A stretch of 14,206 nt of DNA, taken from CAXTTV01 sp964247295. GTDB taxonomy: Bacteria > Chloroflexota > Ktedonobacteria > Ktedonobacterales > Ktedonobacteraceae. Location: the NCBI GenBank assembly GCA_964247295.1, contig CAXTTV010000131.1, positions 1-14,206 of the forward strand, written 5' to 3'. The position numbers and the translations under genes are program-made. The notes beneath the pieces were generated by a model. That model was not told the DNA's origin. It did not search any database and saw only the letters and a list, made by a program, of their open reading frames with translations. Below, piece by piece: positions 1 through 7,647 of the stretch (its first letter is position 1; every line of letters begins with the position of its first letter).

Positions 1-1369
1 GCCCATAACTCTGCAACCGTCCCCGGACGGTCTGTAAGAAGGTCGCGGCACCCTCACCATCGAGGATACGATGATCAAAGGAAAGACACAGGTACATCAT
101 TGAGCGGACGGCGATCGCATCATCCTCGATCACGACCGGGCGTTTCACCACCGCATCCATACTCAGGATACCCGCGTGCGGCTGATTGATTATCGGTACA
201 GATATAATTGTACCAAATGTGCCGGGATTATTCACTACAAAGGTGCTGTTCTGCATATCCTGAAGCGTCAGTTTGTTGTTACGCGCCCGTTGCGCTACCT
301 CGGAGATCTGGCGCGCCAGTCCCGCCAGGGTGTACTGATCGGCGTCGTAGAGCGTCGGGACGACCAGACCAACACCGGTAGCAACGGCCATCCCCAGGTT
401 GATCCGCTTTTTGATGATGATTTTATTATCGGCGGTCCAACTTGAGTTCATCATCGGGACTTTGCGAATGCCTTCGCAGACGGCCTTCATGACAAAGGGG
501 ATAAAGCTGATGCCGTAACCGTTGCGCTGCTTGAACTCTTGCTTGTTTTTCTCCAACCATTTGGCGATGTTGGTCATATCAACCTCGACGACGGTAGTGG
601 CATGCGGCGAGGTGTGCTTGCTGCGCACCATGTGCTCGGCGATCGCCAGCCGCATTCTGCTGGGGGTAACAAGCTCTTCGTCGCTGCCAACGCTGGTGGT
701 CTCTTGCTGTTTCACAGCGGCTGGCTGAAAAACAGAGGTCTGCTGCTGAACGGCGGGCCCGGTTGGCTGGACAATCGGTTGCGGGGTCGGAGCGGTCTGA
801 ACAGCGGTCACGGCTGGCGCATTCTGGCGCTGGGCAACGTAGGAAAGGATATCTTCTTTACGCACCCGGCCACTCAGACCGGTACCGGCGATGGCATTAA
901 GATCAACACTATGCTCCTGAGCCAGCCTCCGAGCAAGGGGAGAGATGCGCTGGCGCTCTTCCTGAGCGCCAGCGCTGATAGCCTCCGCAACCGGTATATA
1001 CGTGTTGCCATTATCTTGATTGGCCGGTTGGTGGTAGACGGGGATCTCGGCCTGCGCTGGTGACTCTACCGGGGCGGCATCGGGGCCGGGCGCTCCAGGT
1101 GAGTTCTGAACAGCACTGCTGGCGATATCGGCGTTCTCTTCAATCTGGACTAATTCGGCACCTACGGGCACCGTCTCATCTACCTGGACCAGGATTTTGA
1201 CAATCTTGCCCGCGACTGGCGAGGGCAGCTCGGCATTAATTTTGTCTGTGATAATCTCGGCCAGCGACTCATCTCGCTCAATCCACTCCCCTTCTTTTTT
1301 CAACCAGGCACCAACTGTGCCCTCCGCGACTGACTCTCCCAGGCGGGGCATTGTAACCGACGTTGGCAT
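1..1369 (-). CDS. Dihydrolipoamide acyltransferase (E2) of a 2-oxoacid dehydrogenase complex, C-terminus cut by window edge
   Basis: My translation from ATG 1369 gives 456 residues with no stop before the window edge. E2 moves the acyl group from E1 to CoA through a swinging lipoyl arm and forms the core of the cytoplasmic complex. Domains in order: one lipoyl domain (about 1-78) with the lipoylated lysine K43 in TDKINAE; a Pro/Ala/Gln-rich linker; a peripheral subunit-binding domain (about 141-178, beginning RISPLARRLA); a second Pro/Gln/Ala-rich linker (about 180-228); and the catalytic domain (about 232 onward) with the active-site motif DHRILDG at 432-438. Only a few C-terminal residues should be missing. 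The start is supported by AAGGAG six bases upstream. It is the third gene of the operon, 27 bases after E1 beta. The substrate (pyruvate, branched-chain 2-oxoacid or acetoin) cannot be settled from the sequence. Confidence 0.95.
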   Translation of the reverse strand, partial: MPTSVTMPRLGESVAEGTVGAWLKKEGEWIERDESLAEIITDKINAELPSPVAGKIVKILVQVDETVPVGAELVQIEENADIASSAVQNSPGAPGPDAAPVESPAQAEIPVYHQPANQDNGNTYIPVAEAISAGAQEERQRISPLARRLAQEHSVDLNAIAGTGLSGRVRKEDILSYVAQRQNAPAVTAVQTAPTPQPIVQPTGPAVQQQTSVFQPAAVKQQETTSVGSDEELVTPSRMRLAIAEHMVRSKHTSPHATTVVEVDMTNIAKWLEKNKQEFKQRNGYGISFIPFVMKAVCEGIRKVPMMNSSWTADNKIIIKKRINLGMAVATGVGLVVPTLYDADQYTLAGLARQISEVAQRARNNKLTLQDMQNSTFVVNNPGTFGTIISVPIINQPHAGILSMDAVVKRPVVIEDDAIAVRSMMYLCLSFDHRILDGEGAATFLQTVRGRLQSYG

Positions 1370-1396
1370 CTCTTTCTCCTTGTCACTGCTCTCTTC

Positions 1397-2380
1397 TTAA
1401 TAGGACGCAAGTTCGCGGGCAGCCTGAATGATTTTCTGACTGTTCGGCAAAAAGGCCGCCTCTAATACAGGTGCGTATGGAAAGGCGGCATCTGGTGCCG
1501 CGACTCTGGTCACCGGCCCATCCAGATACTCAAACAACTCCTCGCCAATTCTAGCGGCAATCTCGGCACCAATGCCCCCACTAAGCGTGTCTTCATGCAC
1601 GATCAGCACTTTATTGGTACGCTTCACAGACTCACGAATACAATCCATGTCCAGGGGCACCAAACTGCGCAGATCAATGACCTCAATCTCCAGATCGTCT
1701 GTTCGTCGCAGAGCTTCACAGGCATTCAGGCTTTCATGCACCATTGATCCATAGGTGAGGAGCGTCAGGCTCTCGCCGGGCCTGCGAATGATGGCCTTTC
1801 CCAATGGGATGATAGTATCTCCGGTCGAAAGCTCTTCACGCAACTCGGGCTTACGGTAGAGCAGCTTCTGTTCCAGGTACAAAACGGGATTATTATCGCG
1901 AATAGCCGCCTTGAGCAGGCTATAGGCATCACTCGTGGTAGAGGGAACCACAACTTTGATACCCGGCGTATGGAAAAACCAGGCTTCGGGGCTACCAGAG
2001 TGGAAGGGGCCACCCCTGGTACCGCCGCCGGAGGGGCCTCGAATCACCATCGGGACAGGAATACCGGAGCGCCAATACATTTTCGCCGCCATATTGACGA
2101 TCTGATCGAAGCCGCAGGTGATAAAGTCAATAAATTGCATCTCGGCGATCGGGCGCATCCCCATCATAGCGGAGCCGATGGCCGAGCCGATGATGGCGTC
2201 CTCCGACATCGGGGTATCGATGACGCGCTCTGGCCCAAATTCTCGCTGGAAGCCAGCGCTGACTTTGAACGCACCACCATAGGTGCCTACGTCCTCCCCC
2301 ATCAAGAAAACAGCGGGATCCCGCTGCATCTCTTCACGCATGGCCTGACTGATGGCCTCTAAATATGTAACGGCACTCAT
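1397..2380 (-). CDS. 2-oxoacid dehydrogenase E1 component, beta subunit
   Basis: This 327-residue protein is the beta half of the thiamine-diphosphate-dependent E1 heterotetramer, which decarboxylates a 2-oxoacid and passes the acyl group to the E2 lipoyl arm. Length and motifs fit the family throughout. They are GEDVG at 28-32; the TPMSE motif ending in E60, the glutamate expected to activate the cofactor; a glycine-rich loop followed by GPFHSGSPEA with the conserved H127; and a C-terminal transketolase domain (about 195-320) containing VIDLRSLVPLD. The ATG overlaps the E1 alpha stop as ATGA, so the two subunits are probably translationally coupled and made in equal amounts. A GGGAGG stretch lies inside the end of E1 alpha, somewhat far from the start. 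The family also includes pyruvate, branched-chain and acetoin enzymes, so the substrate is left open. Confidence 0.95.
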   Translation of the reverse strand: MSAVTYLEAISQAMREEMQRDPAVFLMGEDVGTYGGAFKVSAGFQREFGPERVIDTPMSEDAIIGSAIGSAMMGMRPIAEMQFIDFITCGFDQIVNMAAKMYWRSGIPVPMVIRGPSGGGTRGGPFHSGSPEAWFFHTPGIKVVVPSTTSDAYSLLKAAIRDNNPVLYLEQKLLYRKPELREELSTGDTIIPLGKAIIRRPGESLTLLTYGSMVHESLNACEALRRTDDLEIEVIDLRSLVPLDMDCIRESVKRTNKVLIVHEDTLSGGIGAEIAARIGEELFEYLDGPVTRVAAPDAAFPYAPVLEAAFLPNSQKIIQAARELASY

Positions 2381-3471
2381 ACGCGTCCCACCACCTCCCG
2401 CGATACCTTCTCGGACATGGCGCTGAAGGGTTGGCCGATCCGGGTATCCAGAGCGTTCACATAGCGAGGATTAAGGGCATCTGGCTCTCCCACAATCGCG
2501 ATCGGACCACTGGGGGCGAAAACGTAGTCCGCGACCTTTTCAGGATCTGCGTCTGGCCCCTGCTCAGCTGAGCTGACGGCCTCATTGACAATTTTTTTTA
2601 TCCTGGCTTCTATCTCGCTTTTGCGCGCTTCGTCCAGATACTGCTGCCCGGTGAGATAGCGCTCGAAACGCGCGATGGGATCTTTCGCCAGCCACTCTTT
2701 TCGCAGCTCCTGAGGTATGTAGTCGGCTTTATCAGCCTCGGAATGCCCACGGACCCTGAAGGTCTTACATTCTACCAGGGCAGGCCCCCGCCCACTTCTA
2801 GCATGCTCAACCGCGCGGCCTACTGCCTCCATCACGGCGAGGACATCATTTCCATCAGTATGTTCGCCGGGCATATTATAGGCCTGAGCTCGCTCAGAGA
2901 GATTTTGGACCGCGAACTGTTTTGAGGTTGGTGTGGAATAGGCATACCCATTGTTTTCAATGACAAAGACTACCGGCAGCTTTTGAACCGAGGCAAAGTT
3001 TAACGCCTCATGAAAAGCTCCAGTATTGGTCGCGCCATCTCCACAGGAGGCCAGCACAACGTTCTGACGCCTGTGCATCTTAAAGGTTAACGCGACACCA
3101 CAGGCCACCGGCAATGACTCGCCCAGCAGGCTGATCATTGGAACAACTCCCCGGTGCATATCACCAATGTGCATCTGTCCATCTCTCCCCAGGGTGGGAG
3201 AGTCACCGCGTGCCAGCCATTGACTCATCACCGCGCGCGGGGACCCCCCACGCGTGAGATGCATACCCAGATCTCGATGCTGCGGTACAATGCAGTCACC
3301 ATCGAGAAGCGTCGTCGCTGCCCCAACGGTTGTCGCCTCATGTCCCTGGGCGGTATAAACTCCACCCACTACCCTGCCTTGGAGAAACAGGGTGCGTGTG
3401 CGATCTTCTATCGCACGCGTGAGGCGCATAAGATAATAGATCTGTAGCAGGTCGGCCCGCTCCAGTCCCAT
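2377..3471 (-). CDS. 2-oxoacid dehydrogenase E1 component, alpha subunit
   Basis: This 364-residue protein is the cofactor-binding alpha subunit of E1 and the partner of the downstream beta subunit. The thiamine diphosphate and Mg2+ motif is visible as GDGATNTG at 144-151, closing with ENNGYAYSTPTS at 172-183. The RGHSEADKADY segment at 241-251 matches the loop near the active site that is phosphorylated in mitochondrial relatives. NNGYAYSTPTS followed by a glutamine at 185 leans toward branched-chain or acetoin-type enzymes, but this is not decisive. I chose ATG 3471 because an in-frame GTG at 3480 lies inside the AAGGTGAT ribosome site. The tail after about residue 318 (APSGPIAIVGEPDALNPR onward) is longer than I expect for the family and is unassigned. 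It is the first gene of the operon, overlapping E1 beta by four bases. Confidence 0.94.
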   Translation of the reverse strand: MGLERADLLQIYYLMRLTRAIEDRTRTLFLQGRVVGGVYTAQGHEATTVGAATTLLDGDCIVPQHRDLGMHLTRGGSPRAVMSQWLARGDSPTLGRDGQMHIGDMHRGVVPMISLLGESLPVACGVALTFKMHRRQNVVLASCGDGATNTGAFHEALNFASVQKLPVVFVIENNGYAYSTPTSKQFAVQNLSERAQAYNMPGEHTDGNDVLAVMEAVGRAVEHARSGRGPALVECKTFRVRGHSEADKADYIPQELRKEWLAKDPIARFERYLTGQQYLDEARKSEIEARIKKIVNEAVSSAEQGPDADPEKVADYVFAPSGPIAIVGEPDALNPRYVNALDTRIGQPFSAMSEKVSREVVGRV

Positions 3472-3475
3472 AAGT

Positions 3476-3483
3476 ATCACCTT
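3476..3483 (-). promoter_or_regulatory. Ribosome binding site that fixes the E1 alpha start
   Basis: On the minus strand AAGGTGAT is followed by ACTT and then ATG 3471. The longer in-frame alternative, GTG at 3480-3478, lies within this Shine-Dalgarno sequence and has no ribosome site of its own at a useful distance. The shorter ATG start is therefore preferred. Confidence 0.7.
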
Positions 3484-3699
3484 TTTTATACGGCGTACAG
3501 ATCGACAGCGGTAGCATATCTAACAATGCGTAAAGACGCAAGGAAATACGTAAGATGCGAGATCTTACGCCCGTTGCCGCCGGGAAAAGCACGCCGCACT
3601 TCCTTTCATCATCGAACGAAGAGCTATCCCGGTGCTTTTTCAGACCAGGCTGAACATTTCTCGTCTTCAACTTGCGCTGACAAAGACATATCTGCGCTC

Positions 3700-3729
3700 A
3701 TGCTAACATGCTGCTCAAAGGGGTGTCAA
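3700..3729 (-). promoter_or_regulatory. Candidate promoter of the 2-oxoacid dehydrogenase operon
   Basis: On the minus strand a perfect TTGACA (3729-3724) is followed after 18 bases by TAGCAT (3705-3700), which has four of six matches to TATAAT. TGT directly before it provides an extended -10. Transcription would begin near 3693, giving a leader of about 220 bases before E1 alpha. A weaker alternative lies closer to the gene: TTGCGT at 3541-3536, 17 bases, then TATGCT at 3518-3513. Confidence 0.5.
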
Positions 3730-3772
3730 GTTTAACACAGCTTCCTTGCCTGTTTATTCCCCTGGAAAATCC

Positions 3773-5716
3773 TTAACTAGCGGGGGCGATCTGCTTTCTT
3801 TTTAAGGATTGACGCTCGGCGGCGATAATCTCCTGACGGAGCCGCTGAATCCTCCGCCGGTAGGCGTCCTCTGGCTGTCGAAAGCCCAGCTTTGGTTTAT
3901 CTCCCATGCTGACATGCCACTTGCGAAACGCCAGGCCAATCTCCGTCTGGTACAGAGCTTTGACACGGAGCCATTGACGAACCCCATGGGTCATTAAGAC
4001 GCGACGCTCATCTCTTGTCCGCAAAAACGAGTCTTGCAATAACGCGTACTCATTCACCAGGACGACCCCTTCGCTGACCTCGACGGCCAGAAACTCGCGG
4101 ATCACAGCGGCCTCGTGCGCAAGCCCTTTGATCAGCACAATCAGGATCGCCATCTGTGCCAGAAATGGCGGGATGTAGTCACAGATGATCGCAATCAATG
4201 AGTAGGTCCCGACAGTGGGATTATGGGGGGCCGTGGTGACGGCGGCGGTAGCCTGATAGGTGACAAAATCGAAAAAGCTGTGCAGACCAACGGCTATCAG
4301 ATATCCCATCAGCGGGACAAAAATCTGCCGCCAGCGCGAGTGCGTATGGCGGATATAGCCCAGGCCAATTCCGATGCAGACGGTGAAGGTGGAATGGCCC
4401 AGCCAGCCCAGAATCACTCTGCCAACAATTAAGACCAGCAGAAATTTCCCGGCATTATTGGCGAAAACACTAAAGTTTTCAACCATGGCAAAGCCAGCCC
4501 CGACCAGTGCTCCGTAGACAATGCCATCGGTAACGTTATCAAATTCGTCGCGCAGAATGATAAAGAGCAACAACAGGCCCAGACCTTTGATGGTCTCTTC
4601 GGTGATGCCGGCGTTGAGCCCTTGCAATAGGGAGCGTAACACTGAACTGGAGCCCGGCGGGGCTAGAATGTTCTGGATGACCACATCAACGTTGCTCTCT
4701 ATAAAGAAAGCTGGAGGAATCGCGATAATAGCTCCCCAGAGAAAGGAGGCAAGCCGCAGAAACCAGGGCTCCCGCTCATAGCGATCCATGAAGTTGATTA
4801 GAAAAAAGATTCCGATTACAGGTAATAAGGGGATTGTCAGGGCGGCCAGAATGCTGGAGAAGCCATCCTGGGCCAACGCTTCAATACCAATAATGCTATT
4901 CAATACAACGGTGATGATCGCGCTACTAAGCAGAATTGCCAGTCCGATGCCCGCGACCAGCCAGCGGGTCTTGAGACCGATTTTCTGAGGAAGCGCGAAC
5001 TGCATGGTAACGCCTGGTCCGATCAGGCTCTCCTGCTCCAGTTCGTCCCAGGCATGAGGAAATAATTCCAACTCCGGCGGTTGCGGAAACGGAGTTGCCA
5101 GGGTAGGCCGATAATTATCCGCGCGACCCTCGTTAAGATTAATGGTTGGCGACTCGGGTGGCGTTGGCAGATCCGTCGGTCCCTTTTGAAAAAGCCACCC
5201 TGGGAATGGTCCTGTATGCGGCCTCCCCCACTCAATCACTAGCCCCGGTGGTAAACCCGGCGTAGGGGTAGCGGTCTCTTTTCCACTCATTTGGGCCACC
5301 GGATAGATATCAGTCATGTCATCAGGGATGCTTGTATAATCCATCGGCGAGGGCTGGGGGGCGATCAACTGCAAGGTTGTACTTCCCAGCACCAGGAGAT
5401 CTTCGGGCTTCAGAGGGTGCGCCTCGCCTCGTCCTACTACCTGACCATTGACGCGAACAACATTCTGAGTCGTGAGATTAATGACGCGCCAGCCATGACT
5501 ATCTACCCTCAGACGAGCATGCTCGCGAGAGATCGTAGGGTCCATCAAAATCACATCATTATTTAACGCACGACCAATTGTTGTCTCTCGATTTGTCAGG
5601 AGGTGAACTAGTCCCTCCTCAGGTAACCAGCCTACAGGATAACGACTCTGCTCTTCAGGGGCATCCGCTGGAGCACGAACCCTGATTACACGTAACACAC
5701 CATAGTATCGACTCAT
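3773..5716 (-). CDS. FHA domain fused to PrsW-family intramembrane metalloprotease
   Basis: This 647-residue protein joins two recognisable modules. The N-terminal FHA domain (about 36-118), a phosphothreonine reader, shows its core residues G48-R49, S63 and H66 in ISREHA, N90-G91, and a closing LGSTTLQL. A proline-rich linker (about 120-230) follows. The membrane part (about 250-530) has several hydrophobic helices and the PrsW signature motifs: EETIK at 373-377, DGIVYGA then E413-N414, H441 in LGHST, and HSFFD at 479-483. The family is known for site-1 cleavage of anti-sigma factor RsiW in Bacillus subtilis. A basic, charged cytosolic tail (about 530-647) is unassigned. The domain order suggests proteolysis steered by Ser/Thr phosphorylation, which is inference. 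No anti-sigma or kinase gene is adjacent. The ribosome site before ATG 5716 is weak. Confidence 0.9.
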   Translation of the reverse strand: MSRYYGVLRVIRVRAPADAPEEQSRYPVGWLPEEGLVHLLTNRETTIGRALNNDVILMDPTISREHARLRVDSHGWRVINLTTQNVVRVNGQVVGRGEAHPLKPEDLLVLGSTTLQLIAPQPSPMDYTSIPDDMTDIYPVAQMSGKETATPTPGLPPGLVIEWGRPHTGPFPGWLFQKGPTDLPTPPESPTINLNEGRADNYRPTLATPFPQPPELELFPHAWDELEQESLIGPGVTMQFALPQKIGLKTRWLVAGIGLAILLSSAIITVVLNSIIGIEALAQDGFSSILAALTIPLLPVIGIFFLINFMDRYEREPWFLRLASFLWGAIIAIPPAFFIESNVDVVIQNILAPPGSSSVLRSLLQGLNAGITEETIKGLGLLLLFIILRDEFDNVTDGIVYGALVGAGFAMVENFSVFANNAGKFLLVLIVGRVILGWLGHSTFTVCIGIGLGYIRHTHSRWRQIFVPLMGYLIAVGLHSFFDFVTYQATAAVTTAPHNPTVGTYSLIAIICDYIPPFLAQMAILIVLIKGLAHEAAVIREFLAVEVSEGVVLVNEYALLQDSFLRTRDERRVLMTHGVRQWLRVKALYQTEIGLAFRKWHVSMGDKPKLGFRQPEDAYRRRIQRLRQEIIAAERQSLKRKQIAPAS

Positions 5717-5985
5717 GCTTCTTAAGTTCCCTGTCTCACGTGATCATTCAGATCCACAGCTTCCATGCGGCATCCATTACATACAACAAGACACGATCTT
5801 CATCGGATGCTATTCCAAAGATACGAAATATCAGGAGAAAAGTTCTTAAACCCCTCAAAATTTCTCAGGTCTCTCAGCATTCTAGCCATTTCTCCGGCTT
5901 TTGTCGAGATGGGTGATATCATACGAGTGTACTACTATGACGTTGATTTACTCAGATACTTTACTTGCCAGTAGTGATTGCTTTT
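5717..5985. other. Divergent intergenic region between the FHA-PrsW and CCA-adding enzyme genes
   Basis: This region must hold promoters for both directions. On the minus strand TGTAAT at 5781-5776 could be a -10 element for FHA-PrsW, but no good -35 is seen. The perfect palindrome TCACGTGA lies at 5736-5743, just upstream of that gene, and overlaps TGATCA at 5741-5746. A plus-strand frame of 69 codons at 5765-5974 has no ribosome site and no familiar composition, so I do not call it a gene. Confidence 0.4.
5914..5922 (+). promoter_or_regulatory. Candidate extended -10 promoter of the CCA-adding enzyme gene
   Basis: TGA followed by TATCAT (five of six matches to TATAAT) forms an extended -10 element. 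No matching -35 is seen at the usual distance. Transcription would begin near 5929, about 57 bases before ATG 5986. Confidence 0.35.
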
Positions 5986-7545
5986 ATGTTTGATAATCAG
6001 TCTTCTTTCTTACAACCGGCGCTACCTCTTCTTAAACGGGTGGCCCAATTTTTTGAGCATCAGAACCGACCAGTCTATCTGGTGGGGGGCTCCTTGCGCG
6101 ATCTGCTCTCACAGCAGCCATGCCGCGACTGGGATCTGGTGGTCCCCGGCGATCCTGGCTCGCTGGCACGAGATCTGGCGAGCACGCTTGGAGGCTTTTA
6201 TACACGTCTCAATCAGAAGGCCGATCGCGTGATTGTGAAGGAGCCAGTTGAGGTGACCTTTGATCTGGCTTCATTGAAGGGAGGGTCGTTAGAAGAGGAT
6301 CTTCGGTTGCGCGATTTTACGATAAACGCGATGGCTCTCCCCTTAAACACGTTTCTGACATCCATGCAGGCGGGCACGCCAGTCGAGATCATAGATCCAT
6401 TGGCCGGCCTCACCGATGTACAGAGTAACATTATTCGACAGGCATCACCTACAGCCTTTCAAGATGATCCTCTGCGGATACTACGCGCAGTCCGTCTGCA
6501 AAGCCGCTCTTCTTTCAAGATCGAGGAACGGACGCGCTTCCAGATCCAGAGCAAGGCTTCCCTGCTGACAGAGGTCGCGGTTGAACGGATTCATGAGGAG
6601 CTGATGCTGATCCTTGATGCCGACTCTCCGTTAGAACATCTGCATCTACTGGATAATCTAAAGGTGCTGACAACGCTGATCCCAGCATTGGAGAATGCGC
6701 GCGGTCTACGGCAACCCCGCCCCCACCATTGGGATGTCCTGGAGCACTCACTTCAAACGCCAGGAATGCTTCAGATGCTGACCCAGGCGTTGGTAGAAGG
6801 GCCCGACAGCTTCCGACTCAATCTTAGAGATGAGGATACCCGCCGAATTTTTGAGCAGATCCAGTCTCTGCTCGCGCAAGCTAACGACCAAGGCATCTTC
6901 AAAGTCACGGAGCTTTCCTCAGCGCCAATGCGATTGGCGGCCCTGCTGCACGATATCGGGAAGCCACCAACCTATACCGTTGATGAGCAGGGAAACGTTC
7001 ACTTCTACGGCCACCCTAAAAAGGGGGCCGAGATGTTGCCGCAGATCCTCAAGCGTTTGGGGGCGAGCACGCAAGAACGCCGATTGGCCCAGCAAGTCGC
7101 AGCCGAGCATATGCGCCCCGGCCATCTCGCGCAATTGACAGAGGTCACTACGCGCGCGGTCCGCCGCTACTTTGTGGATCTGGGTCCGGTCGGCATTCCA
7201 GTCGCGCTGATCTCACTGGCCGACCACCTGGCAACCATTGGACCTCAGGAGTTTAATCAAAGCTGGCCAATGCACCTCGCACTGGTCCATCTACTGCTCC
7301 GCAGCTATATCTGTGAGCGAGACAGTATTCTACCACCCCGCCTCGTCAGTCCTCAGGAACTGATCCAGCACTTCCAGATACAACCGGGCCCGATTATCGG
7401 CCAGTTGCTGGAACTGCTCTCTGAGGCTCAAACAGAGCGGAAAGTACAGTCGAAAACTGAAGCTCTCTGGTTCGTCGAAGAGCAGTTAAAGCTTTTACAG
7501 ACAAAAAAGAGTACGATCAAAACTGAACCGCCGGAACGGCACTAG
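5986..7545 (+). CDS. cca: CCA tRNA nucleotidyltransferase with HD domain
   Basis: The 519-residue protein belongs to the class II nucleotidyltransferases that add or repair the 3' CCA end of tRNA. The head domain shows VGGSLRD at 33-39, the two catalytic metal-binding aspartates D48 and D50 in RDWDLVV, and RDFTINAMA at 109-117. DDPLRILRAVRLQ at 160-172 belongs to the neck and nucleotide-selecting region. An HD phosphohydrolase-type domain follows, with H254 in WDVLEH, LLHDIGKP at 320-327 and H375 in AAEHM. Related poly(A) polymerases share the head, so CCA addition is the likely but not exclusive reading. In-frame starts exist at TTG 5965 and ATG 5986. Neither has a clear ribosome site, and I chose the ATG because the family usually begins close to this point. 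It is transcribed divergently from FHA-PrsW. Confidence 0.9.
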   Translation: MFDNQSSFLQPALPLLKRVAQFFEHQNRPVYLVGGSLRDLLSQQPCRDWDLVVPGDPGSLARDLASTLGGFYTRLNQKADRVIVKEPVEVTFDLASLKGGSLEEDLRLRDFTINAMALPLNTFLTSMQAGTPVEIIDPLAGLTDVQSNIIRQASPTAFQDDPLRILRAVRLQSRSSFKIEERTRFQIQSKASLLTEVAVERIHEELMLILDADSPLEHLHLLDNLKVLTTLIPALENARGLRQPRPHHWDVLEHSLQTPGMLQMLTQALVEGPDSFRLNLRDEDTRRIFEQIQSLLAQANDQGIFKVTELSSAPMRLAALLHDIGKPPTYTVDEQGNVHFYGHPKKGAEMLPQILKRLGASTQERRLAQQVAAEHMRPGHLAQLTEVTTRAVRRYFVDLGPVGIPVALISLADHLATIGPQEFNQSWPMHLALVHLLLRSYICERDSILPPRLVSPQELIQHFQIQPGPIIGQLLELLSEAQTERKVQSKTEALWFVEEQLKLLQTKKSTIKTEPPERH

Positions 7546-7548
7546 GTT

Positions 7549-7579
7549 GGTTGACAACCTTTCCTGATTAGCGTACCAT
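7549..7579 (+). promoter_or_regulatory. Promoter of nadK with inverted repeat over the -35
   Basis: A perfect TTGACA at 7551-7556 is followed after 17 bases by TACCAT at 7574-7579, four of six matches to TATAAT. Transcription would begin near 7586, about 60 bases before the GTG start. The -35 sits inside the inverted repeat GGTTG-A-CAACC (7549-7559), which could be an operator or chance. The element starts just four bases after the stop codon of the upstream gene. Confidence 0.6.
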
Positions 7580-7647
7580 ACAAATAGTTCAAGCGATCTC
7601 GGTGGCTTCTTTCACCATCGTCCAGATCTGCTTTCAGGGAGATACTT

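Larger units (their letters stand above)
3472..3772. other. Intergenic region: leader of the E1-E2 operon with inverted repeats
   Basis: No convincing gene lies here. Three inverted repeats are visible. A perfect 8-base stem with a 5-base loop is at 3549-3569 (CGTAAGAT / ATCTTACG). A 5-base stem with a 4-base loop is at 3527-3540 (TGCGT / ACGCA). A 10-base stem with one G-U pair and a long loop joins 3583-3592 to 3632-3641. The sequence GCGTAA at 3528-3533 could also pair with TTACGC at 3565-3570, which would exclude the first two hairpins. I see no strong intrinsic terminator for the FHA-PrsW gene that ends at 3773. Confidence 0.5.

Noticed and set aside
539..1063. Plus-strand open frame of 174 codons
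   Set aside because: It lies entirely opposite the E2 gene, whose minus-strand reading has a complete lipoyl, binding and catalytic domain order. The plus frame has no recognisable motif.
3583..3641. Possible terminator for the FHA-PrsW gene (10-base stem)
   Set aside because: The loop is 39 bases and there is no proper T-run after the stem in the minus direction; the stem also lies beyond the next promoter candidate.
3338..3670. Minus-strand frame of 110 codons overlapping the start of E1 alpha
   Set aside because: It is in a different frame from the clearly real E1 alpha gene and covers its leader; no family resemblance.
3526..3735. Plus-strand frame of 69 codons upstream of E1 alpha
   Set aside because: No ribosome site is present, and it overlaps the inverted repeats and the promoter candidate; composition is not protein-like.
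5765..5974. Plus-strand frame of 69 codons in the divergent intergenic region
   Set aside because: No ribosome site precedes the ATG, the product resembles nothing, and the frame covers the expected promoters of both flanking genes.
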